64,000 bases of DNA, from the NCBI RefSeq assembly GCF_007474605.1, contig NZ_VHKL01000009.1, positions 248,001-312,000 of the forward strand, given 5' to 3'. This DNA comes from Rhodoligotrophos appendicifer. Lineage in GTDB: Bacteria > Pseudomonadota > Alphaproteobacteria > Rhizobiales > Im1. The position numbers and the translations under genes are program-made. A model generated the notes under the pieces. The model did not search any database. It was not told the origin of the DNA and saw only the letters and a list, made by a program, of their open reading frames with translations. Below, one piece after another: positions 32,746 through 40,060 of this stretch. Numbering within the stretch: position 1 is the stretch's first letter; each line of letters begins with the position of its first letter.

Positions 32746-35478
32746 ATGGAAACCAATTTATTTTGGTATATTTGGAATCATACCAAGCGTGAACAGATTT
32801 GGGTTCTGTTCATCATCCTTCTGTCTATGCCGGTCTATTTCGTCTCGCTGGATCTTCCGAAGCAGATTGTGAATGGACCCATAACCGGCGAGGGTTTTGA
32901 AGACCCCACGGCGACGGCTCGCTTCCTTCACATTTCATTCGATCTTCCCGAGTTTCTGGGCGGATCGCATTTCGAGCTCTTCCCGGGCATCGAGCTGGGG
33001 CGGATGGGGTATCTGGTCGCCCTGTCCATGGCGTTCCTGTTCCTGGTCTGCGTCAACGGCGCCTTCAAGTTTTATATCAACACCTTCAAGGGCCGCCTCG
33101 GCGAACGGATGCTGCGCCGGCTGCGCTATGATCTCGTCGACCGGGTGATGCGCTTTCCATTGGGCCACTTTCGACGCGTGAAGGCGCCGGAAATTGCCAC
33201 CATGGTGAAGGACGAAGTGGAGCCCATGGGTGGCTTCATAGGTGATGCCTTCGTCCAGCCGGTCTTTCTCGGAGGCCAGGCGCTCACGGCCTTGGCCTTC
33301 ATACTCGCCCAAAGCTTTTGGCTGGGTCTCATCGCCTTCGGCGTTGTGGCGATCCAGGCCTACATCATTCCGAAGCTGCGTCGCCGGCTGTTGGTCTTGT
33401 CGAAGCAGCGCCAGATCACGGCCCGCCAATTGGCAGGCCGGGTCGGGGAGATCGTCGATGGCGTGGCCGATGTCCACCTGAACGACACCTCGAATCGCGA
33501 GCGCGCTGACATTGCCGATCGCCTCGGCCGCATCTTCTTCATCCGCTACGAACTCTATCAGCGGAAATTCGCGGTCAAATGGCTGAACAACTTTTTGGCC
33601 CAGCTGACACCGTTCATGTTCTATCTGATCGGTGGCTACTTCGCTCTGCGCGGCTCGATGGATATCGGCCAGCTCGTCGCGGTGATCTCCGCATACAAGG
33701 ACCTCCCCTCGCCCATCAAGGAACTCATCGACTGGGACCAGCAGCGCCTTGACGTGCAGGTGAAGTACAATCAGGTCATCGAGCAGTTCTGTCCTGACAA
33801 CATGCTCGATTCTTCGCTGCAGCTTCCACCCGACGCTCCGGTGCCGCACATTACCGATCCGATCGTCTTGTCGGGTGTGAGCGTCGTGGATGACACCGGC
33901 GCGCGCCTTCTGGAGACGACCTCCCTCACCCTTCAGCCGAAGGAGAGGGTCGCTGCCGTCGGCCCCATCAACAGTGGTGCCGAAACGGTCAGCGAGTTGC
34001 TTGTGAGACTGGCACTTCCCACGACGGGCCGCATCACGTTGAACGGGCAGAACCTCAGTGAGCTCTCCGAGGCCCTGACGGGCCGTCGTTTTGCTTATTT
34101 GGGCCCGGACACCTACTTTCCACATGCCACGATCCGCGAGGTGCTCCTCTACGGACTGAGCCATGTCCCCACCTCTCCCTATACCGGCGCAGGAAGTAGC
34201 GAGGCAGGGGGCGATCATTCCAAGGAGACCATGCTCCAGGAAGCGAAGCTTTCGGGAAACACGACACTGGACATCAAGGCCGACTGGGTCGACTACGAAA
34301 GCGCGGGCGTCGAGGGACCGGAAGAGCTTGGTGCTCAGATGTTGAAGGTCTTGATGATCGTCGACCTGCACGCCGATATGTTCGACTTGGGGCTGCGATC
34401 GAGCGTCGACCCCGTACAGTCTCCGGACATTGTCGAGCTTGTCCTCCAGGCCCGTGTTGTTCTTCGCGAGGTCTTCTCCAAGCCTCCCTTCGATCAACTC
34501 GTCGAGGGCTTTGACCCTGATCGATACAATCACCAGGCGACGGTCGGCGAGAACCTGCTTTTTGGCACGGCCCTGGGAGACACCTTCGCAGCCGCCAGCC
34601 TGCCCATGAATGATTATGTCCGTATCCTGTTGGAGCAGGAGGGGCTCGATGAGAAGCTCATCGAGATGGGCAGGGAGATCGCCTCGACCGTCATCGAGCT
34701 TTTTGCGGGTCTCCCGCCGGACCACCCGTTCTTCGAACAACTGAGCCTGATGACGTCCGAAGAGATCCCCGGTTACAAGACCCTGCTCACGCGGGCGTCG
34801 TCTGGGGGCGCCACCGCGGACGAAGAGCGCGCGATGCTGCTCAAGCTGGCCTTCGGTTACATAGAGCCGCGCCATCGCTTGGGTCTGTTCGACAGCGAGC
34901 TTGAGGAGAAGATATTGAAGGCTCGAAAGGCCTTCCACGAGAACCTGCCTGAGGAATATGCGGACGCGATCGCCTTCTATGACCCGGCCGAATACAATCC
35001 GCCCTCCAGCCTCCAGGACAATGTCCTGTTCGGTCGCATAGCCTATGGTATTGCCGACGGTCCCCGTCGTGTCCGCCAGGCCATGCGTGAGGTCTTTGAA
35101 AAGCTCGGAATGGAGCACGCCGTCATCGAGGCTGGGTTGAGCTTCAATGTGGGATCGGGAGGCAAGCGTCTGTCCGCCTCACAACGCCAGAAGTTGGCGA
35201 TGGCGCGGGCTATCCTGAAACGGCCTGACTACCTGATCGTCAATCGCGCCCTTTCGGCCTTGGATGCTCGTAACCTCACCGAAATTATCGGGCGTGTGCT
35301 CGATATTTCTAAGAGCGATGAGCATGGGGGCTTTGGGATCTTCTGGGTGCTCGCCAATCCTCAGATCGCCACGCGCTTCGACAGAGTGATCCTGTTCGAG
35401 CAGGGTCGGATCGTCGATGATGGCCGGCCGGATGAGCTCACGACGAAGAATGCGCGCTTCGCCGAACTGGTGGCGTGA
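32746..35478 (+). CDS. ABC-exporter-like protein with degenerate ATPase domain and repeat insertion
   Basis: A 910-residue protein. Residues about 15-330 form an ABC-exporter membrane domain (six helices; GERMLRRLRYDLVDRVMRFP). The nucleotide domain starts near 375 but every catalytic motif is changed: Walker A is G406-PINSG-A412-E413-T (no Lys), the Q-loop Gln is absent (YLGPD, 451-455), Walker B ends N833-R834 in place of Asp-Glu, and the H-loop reads A870-N871. The signature survives as LSASQ (809-813). Between Q-loop and signature lie about 330 extra residues in which the post-Q-loop motif recurs: TIREVLLYG (462-470), YNHQATVGENLLFG (594-607), YNPPSSLQDNVLFG (750-763). It should not hydrolyse ATP alone. 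The cyclic-nucleotide-binding gene follows 45 nt downstream. ATG 32734 is an alternative start. Confidence 0.8.
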   Translation: METNLFWYIWNHTKREQIWVLFIILLSMPVYFVSLDLPKQIVNGPITGEGFEDPTATARFLHISFDLPEFLGGSHFELFPGIELGRMGYLVALSMAFLFLVCVNGAFKFYINTFKGRLGERMLRRLRYDLVDRVMRFPLGHFRRVKAPEIATMVKDEVEPMGGFIGDAFVQPVFLGGQALTALAFILAQSFWLGLIAFGVVAIQAYIIPKLRRRLLVLSKQRQITARQLAGRVGEIVDGVADVHLNDTSNRERADIADRLGRIFFIRYELYQRKFAVKWLNNFLAQLTPFMFYLIGGYFALRGSMDIGQLVAVISAYKDLPSPIKELIDWDQQRLDVQVKYNQVIEQFCPDNMLDSSLQLPPDAPVPHITDPIVLSGVSVVDDTGARLLETTSLTLQPKERVAAVGPINSGAETVSELLVRLALPTTGRITLNGQNLSELSEALTGRRFAYLGPDTYFPHATIREVLLYGLSHVPTSPYTGAGSSEAGGDHSKETMLQEAKLSGNTTLDIKADWVDYESAGVEGPEELGAQMLKVLMIVDLHADMFDLGLRSSVDPVQSPDIVELVLQARVVLREVFSKPPFDQLVEGFDPDRYNHQATVGENLLFGTALGDTFAAASLPMNDYVRILLEQEGLDEKLIEMGREIASTVIELFAGLPPDHPFFEQLSLMTSEEIPGYKTLLTRASSGGATADEERAMLLKLAFGYIEPRHRLGLFDSELEEKILKARKAFHENLPEEYADAIAFYDPAEYNPPSSLQDNVLFGRIAYGIADGPRRVRQAMREVFEKLGMEHAVIEAGLSFNVGSGGKRLSASQRQKLAMARAILKRPDYLIVNRALSALDARNLTEIIGRVLDISKSDEHGGFGIFWVLANPQIATRFDRVILFEQGRIVDDGRPDELTTKNARFAELVA

Positions 35479-35523
35479 ACGAACGATGCAGCGGATACTG
35501 AAAAAATCTGACAGGGGCTTCTG

Positions 35524-35988
35524 ATGGCATCTCTAAAGGACGAAGTGGACGCTCTCAGAAGAATACCTCTCTTTGCGAATGTTCAGCCGCAAAAGCTTAA
35601 GCTCCTTGCGTTCACGTCAGAGAGGATGTCGTTCGAGCCTGGACAGGAGCTGTTTCATCAAGGCGACACGGGGGATGCGGCCTACGTGATCATTTCTGGC
35701 TCCGCGGAAGTGCTGGTGGATACGCCGGAGGGGATGATACCCGTGGCGAAAATAGGCGAGAATGACTTCGTCGGTGAAATTGCAATTCTGTGCGATGTCC
35801 CCAGGACCGCCACGATCCGGGCTGCCGAACGCGTCGAGACGCTGAAGATCATGAAGGATCACTTTCTTCGCATGTTGGGTGAGTTTCCGGAAATGGCCGT
35901 GGAAATCATGCGCGAGCTGGCCTACCGGCTTCAGCGCACGACCACTGAGCTGACCGACGCACGCCAGCAGCAACGCGACGAAAGTTGA
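35524..35988 (+). CDS. stand-alone cyclic-nucleotide-binding domain protein
   Basis: A 154-residue protein consisting of one Crp-type cNMP-binding domain (about residues 10-140) with no HTH or effector domain. The phosphate-binding cassette is intact: G84-E85-IAILCDVP-R94-T95-AT, where Glu contacts the ribose and Arg the cyclic phosphate, so real cAMP or cGMP binding is likely. AGGGG precedes the ATG. It follows the degenerate ABC-like gene closely and may be its regulatory partner. No adenylate cyclase gene is in the window. Confidence 0.88.
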   Translation: MASLKDEVDALRRIPLFANVQPQKLKLLAFTSERMSFEPGQELFHQGDTGDAAYVIISGSAEVLVDTPEGMIPVAKIGENDFVGEIAILCDVPRTATIRAAERVETLKIMKDHFLRMLGEFPEMAVEIMRELAYRLQRTTTELTDARQQQRDES

Positions 35989-36112
35989 CGGGCGATCACC
36001 ATTGCCCGCTCCTCCGCGATCTGGTTACTGTTGAACAGGATCACCGTCTCAGCGCCTGAGAGCGCAAGGTCGAGAAAGGCGGATGCGGCTAGCCAGTTAG
36101 GTGGAGGTTGTT

Positions 36113-36883
36113 ATGGTGTTGGTACGTTCGGCGCTCGCGGCATTTTTCGTCGCGATGATGATGCCCGCTTTTGCATTGGCGCAGGAGGGAGTGCTCCGTG
36201 TGGGAACGGAAGGTGCATACCCTCCCTTCAATTTCTTCGATTCGAACCGCCAGCTCCAGGGTTTCGACGTCGATATCGCCAATGCGGTTTGCGAAAAACT
36301 GAAGATGAAGTGCGAATTCACGGCCCAGGACTGGGACGGGATTATTCCGGCCCTCCTGGCCAAGAAGTTTGACGTGATCATCGCATCGATGTCCATCACG
36401 GAAGAACGCAAGAAGAAGGTGGATTTTACCAACAAATACTACAATACGCCGGCACGTTTCGTCGCGGCCAAGGATAGCGATGTGAAATCGGTTGACCCCG
36501 CTGCCCTGGCCGGCAAGACGCTTGGGGCGCAGTCGGCGACCATCCACGCCAACTACCTTCAGGAAAAATACAAGGACGCCGAGATTAAGTTGTATGGCTC
36601 CCAGGATGAAGCCAATCTCGACCTTGTCTCCGGGCGGCTCGATGCGATCCTGGCGGACTCGACTGTCCTGTACGAATGGATGAAAACGGCGGATGGAAAG
36701 TGCTGCGAATTCGTCGGAGAGCCGCTCAGTGACCCCGCCTTTTTCGGGATCGGCGCGGGCTTTGCGCTCCGAAAGGATGAAACCGAACTGCGGGAAAAGC
36801 TGAATAAGGCGATCGCCGAGATCCGCGCTGATGGCACCTACGAGAAGATCAACGCGAAGTATTTCCCCTTCTCGGTATATTGA
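36113..36883 (+). CDS. amino-acid-type ABC transporter binding protein
   Basis: A 256-residue family-3 binding protein with a Sec signal peptide (cleavage after AFALAQ). The ligand-binding signature VGTEGAYPPFNFFD and GFDVDIANAVCEKL are typical of the polar amino acid uptake group, as is the D-V-I-I-A-S-M-S-I-T-E-E-R hinge strand. The TEGAYPPFN start resembles lysine/arginine/ornithine or opine binders. ATG 36113 has GGAGG 5 nt upstream. It heads a transporter operon that leads into the MttB-family methyltransferase; the ligand may be a methylated amino acid or betaine. Confidence 0.9.
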   Translation: MVLVRSALAAFFVAMMMPAFALAQEGVLRVGTEGAYPPFNFFDSNRQLQGFDVDIANAVCEKLKMKCEFTAQDWDGIIPALLAKKFDVIIASMSITEERKKKVDFTNKYYNTPARFVAAKDSDVKSVDPAALAGKTLGAQSATIHANYLQEKYKDAEIKLYGSQDEANLDLVSGRLDAILADSTVLYEWMKTADGKCCEFVGEPLSDPAFFGIGAGFALRKDETELREKLNKAIAEIRADGTYEKINAKYFPFSVY

Positions 36884-36916
36884 GAGATGGACACCCTCGA
36901 ATAACGGAACACGGTC

Positions 36917-37633
36917 ATGGCTGATGCCATGACCCTCCTGTCGTTTGGACCGGAGGGCTGGGGAGATGAACTTGCAGCCGGAGCCTGGCTGACCATCAGG
37001 TTGGCATTGGCGACGGTACCCGTGGGACTCGTCTGCGGGTTTCTTCTCGCTTTGGGTCGAAACAGTGAGAACCGGTATCTCAGAGCCTCATGTGACGCCT
37101 TCACCACCGTCTTTCGCGGCCTCCCGGAGCTTCTGACGCTGTTCATCGTCTACTATGGCGGTCAGCTTCTACTGCAACGCTTCGTATTGCTCTTCAGCGA
37201 CATCGACATTCAGATCCATCAGTTCCTGGCAGGGCTCATCGCCCTGTCGCTGGTCTTCATGTCCTTCGCCAGCGAAGTCTTTCTCGGGGCTCTGCGTGCC
37301 GTTCCCAAGGGTCAGCCTGAAGCCGCGATGGCGCTGGGCCTGAAGCATCGCCAGACCATGGTTTTGGTCATTTTCCCGCAACTCATGCGCCATGCCCTGC
37401 CGGGTCTGTCGAACCTGTGGCTTTCTTTGGTCAAGGACACATCCCTGGTGTCGGTCATTGCCCTCACCGACCTCCTCCGCCAAACCAGCATTGCCGTCGG
37501 CGTGACGAAACAGCCATTCCTCTTCTACTCCGTCGCTTGCCTGATTTACCTCGCCCTCTCCATGGTCTCCTCGATCGGATTGACGGGGATCGAGCGTTGG
37601 GCGGATCGGGGTATGCGGGGCAACCGGCGATGA
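36917..37633 (+). CDS. amino-acid-type ABC transporter permease, HisQ-like
   Basis: A 238-residue permease of the His/Glu/Gln/Arg/opine family with five helices. The opening GAWLTIRLALATVPVGLVCGF and EAA loop EAAMALGLKHRQTMVLVIFPQLMRHALPG are characteristic. It overlaps the next permease by 4 nt (ATGA). No ATPase gene follows, although this transporter class needs one. Confidence 0.92.
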   Translation: MADAMTLLSFGPEGWGDELAAGAWLTIRLALATVPVGLVCGFLLALGRNSENRYLRASCDAFTTVFRGLPELLTLFIVYYGGQLLLQRFVLLFSDIDIQIHQFLAGLIALSLVFMSFASEVFLGALRAVPKGQPEAAMALGLKHRQTMVLVIFPQLMRHALPGLSNLWLSLVKDTSLVSVIALTDLLRQTSIAVGVTKQPFLFYSVACLIYLALSMVSSIGLTGIERWADRGMRGNRR

Positions 37634-38388
37634 TTGACTTTGAGCTGATGTCCCGATACGGCCCCGTCATGCTGCAGGGACTATGGGTGACCGTGCAGCT
37701 TGTCGTCATTTCGGTGACCATAGGGTTCTTGTTCGCGACGGTTCTGGCCCTGGCGCGGCTGTCGTCCAACAAATTGATTGCTGCGCCCGCCTTCGCCTAC
37801 AGCTATTTCTTTCGCGCCACCCCGATCCTGGCCCAGATCTTCGTCATCTATTACGGTGCTGGGCAGTTTCGTCCGGTCCTCCAGCAATACGGTCTCTGGT
37901 TTTTCTTCCGCGATGCGTTCTTTTGCGCGGCCTTCGCCTTCACGCTGAATTCGGCCGCGTATCAGGGTGAAATCCTCCGCGGCGCCATCCGCGCTGTGCC
38001 CCTGGGCCAGATCGAGGCGGCGCAGGCACTTGGCCTCCATCGTTGGCTGATCTTCTTCAAGATCACCTTGCCGCAGGCGCTGATCACCGCCCTCCGTCCT
38101 CTTGGCAATGAGATCATCTTGATGATCAAGGCCTCCGCTGTCGCCAGTGTCATTACGGTCTTTGATCTCATGGGCGCGACGCGGCTGGCCTTCGCCCGGT
38201 CTTTCGACTTTCAGGTCTATCTCTGGGCCGCGGTCCTCTATTTGATCATCGTCGAAATTCTGCGGCGGGTTTGGAATCTGTTGGAGCAACGGATGACGCG
38301 GCATCTCTCGTTAAAAACCAAGTCCACCGAGGCCCGAGGACTGCAGAATGCCAAGATGAGCAGTGGGAAGTCGGTAGAGCCGGCTTAG
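37630..38388 (+). CDS. amino-acid-type ABC transporter permease, HisM-like
   Basis: A 252-residue permease starting MIDFELMSRYGPVMLQGLWVT with the pattern FRATPILAQIFVIYYGAGQF and an EAA loop EAAQALGLHRWLIFFKITLPQ. It pairs with the HisQ-like subunit. The last 30 residues form a Lys/Ser-rich tail. The methyltransferase gene starts 108 nt after the stop. Confidence 0.92.
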   Translation: MIDFELMSRYGPVMLQGLWVTVQLVVISVTIGFLFATVLALARLSSNKLIAAPAFAYSYFFRATPILAQIFVIYYGAGQFRPVLQQYGLWFFFRDAFFCAAFAFTLNSAAYQGEILRGAIRAVPLGQIEAAQALGLHRWLIFFKITLPQALITALRPLGNEIILMIKASAVASVITVFDLMGATRLAFARSFDFQVYLWAAVLYLIIVEILRRVWNLLEQRMTRHLSLKTKSTEARGLQNAKMSSGKSVEPA

Positions 38389-38496
38389 GATTGCGGTGTC
38401 GCGCTTGGTGCCAAATGGGTCGCTCCGGAAAGACGGACTCGCGGTGGCGCGTTGGAGGATGCTCCTCGGTGCGGCTGGCGAGGCGGAGAACAAGTC

Positions 38497-40059
38497 ATGA
38501 TTGATATTCGTGAGCTTTCCAAACAGGTGAGTGCCAAGGCCACCAAAAGAGCCGGCGGCCGCGCCGCGCGCATGCGTGAACGAACGAACGCCCCCGTCAT
38601 TGCCTTTCCCACTTTGCAACGGAACATCCCGGTCTACGAACTCCTCCCCGCCGAAGCCGTCGAAATCATTCACGACGAGTCCATGAAGATCTTGGAAGAG
38701 ATCGGTATCGAGTTCCGGGACGAGGAATCCTTGGTCTATTGGCGCGCTGCGGGGGCGACGGTCGAGAACACCAGAGTGCATATCGACCGTGACCTGCTGA
38801 TGAGCCTCGTCCGTAAAGCTCCCCGGCAGTTCACCCTCAATGCCCGCAATCCTCAACGCAGCGTGCGTGTGGGAGAGCGCAATTCCATTTTCATCCCCAT
38901 GTATGGCGCGCCCTATGTCAGGGACTTGGACGGAAAGCGGCGTTACGGGACGAAGGATGATCTCTACAATTTTCATCGCCTGGCGCAGATGTCACCGGCG
39001 CTTCATTCGTCCAGTTCGATCATCTGTGAGCCGATGGACGTGCCCGTTCCTCACCGCCACCTGCACATAAATTATGGCACCCTGCGCTGGTCCGACAAAC
39101 CCTATATGGGCATCGTGACATCGAAGGATCGGGCTGAGGACACGATCGCTATGGCCAAGATCGTCTTCGGCGACGATTTCGTCCGCGACAACCCCGTGAT
39201 GGCCTCCGTCGTGAATGCCAACTCTCCCCTCGTCTGGGACGCCACGATGCTCGACGCGTTGAAGATCTATGCCGCGCATAACCAGCCGTGTCTGATTTCG
39301 CCCTTCGCCCTCTGTGGCGCCTCCACCTCCGCATCGACCGTAGGGTCCGTCGCCCAGGTGAATGCCGAGGCCCTTGCGGGTATTGCCTTTACACAACTTG
39401 TCCGGTCGGGCTGCCCCATGGTCTATGGCCAGTTCATGGTGGCCGTCGATATGAAGACCGGCGCTCCCATGGGCGGAACGCCGGAGGCTGCGCAGATGAC
39501 GCTGATCATGGGTCAGCTCGCCCGCTTTTATGGTCTGCCTTTCCGCACATCCGCCTTCCATGTCGGCTCCAAGATTGCCGACGCTCAGGCGGGCTATGAA
39601 GGCAACATGCTCATGCATGCGGCGATCCTGTCCGGGGCCCATTACATCTGGCATGCCGCCGGCTGGCTGGAGGCGGGGCTGACCTGCGGCTATGGCAAGT
39701 TCATGCTCGACGCCGAGCAGTGCGAAGGGTGGTATCGCTATGCCCAGGGGGTGAACCTCGACGACCTCCAGGATGCCATGGCCGCCGTGAGGCAGGTGGG
39801 TCCCGCAGGCCATTTCCTCGGCACCCAGCATACCCTCGATCACTTCGAGAAGGCTTTCTTCATGCCATCCCTCATGGATTTCAATTCCTGGGAGCAATGG
39901 AGCGCCGAAGGGGAGCACACCGCCGAGCAGCGAGGAGTCGAAAAGGCCAAGGCGCTCCTGGCCAACTATGAAGAGCCGGAACTGGACCAGGCTGTGCACG
40001 AGGAGCTTCTGGATTTCATCGCCAGGCGCGAAGCGGTTTTGCCGACGGCTGCAGCCTGA
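38497..40059 (+). CDS. MttB-superfamily methyltransferase, non-pyrrolysine
   Basis: A 520-residue trimethylamine-methyltransferase-family (MttB) protein. The frame is continuous with no internal TAG, so it belongs to the non-pyrrolysine branch, whose studied members (MtgB type) move a methyl group from glycine betaine or related quaternary amines to a corrinoid protein. Typical segments are EIGIEFRDEESLVYWRAAGA-like N-terminal helix region, CLISPFALCGASTSAS and AAWLEAGLTCGYGKFMLDAE-like barrel end (my reading AAGWLEAGLTCG). GGCGGAG precedes ATG 38497. No corrinoid protein gene lies here, so its partner must be elsewhere. With the importer it suggests uptake and demethylation of a methylated amine. 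Confidence 0.87.
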   Translation: MIDIRELSKQVSAKATKRAGGRAARMRERTNAPVIAFPTLQRNIPVYELLPAEAVEIIHDESMKILEEIGIEFRDEESLVYWRAAGATVENTRVHIDRDLLMSLVRKAPRQFTLNARNPQRSVRVGERNSIFIPMYGAPYVRDLDGKRRYGTKDDLYNFHRLAQMSPALHSSSSIICEPMDVPVPHRHLHINYGTLRWSDKPYMGIVTSKDRAEDTIAMAKIVFGDDFVRDNPVMASVVNANSPLVWDATMLDALKIYAAHNQPCLISPFALCGASTSASTVGSVAQVNAEALAGIAFTQLVRSGCPMVYGQFMVAVDMKTGAPMGGTPEAAQMTLIMGQLARFYGLPFRTSAFHVGSKIADAQAGYEGNMLMHAAILSGAHYIWHAAGWLEAGLTCGYGKFMLDAEQCEGWYRYAQGVNLDDLQDAMAAVRQVGPAGHFLGTQHTLDHFEKAFFMPSLMDFNSWEQWSAEGEHTAEQRGVEKAKALLANYEEPELDQAVHEELLDFIARREAVLPTAAA

Positions 40060-40060
40060 C

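Noticed and set aside
32935-35118. 727-residue minus-strand open frame opposite the ABC-like gene
   Set aside because: The + strand frame has the ABC membrane domain and signature-like motifs and a coupled neighbour; the minus frame shows no domain.
35989-36008. Hairpin CGGGC/GCCCG after the cNMP-binding gene as a terminator
   Set aside because: Only 5 bp with a 10-nt loop and no T-run.
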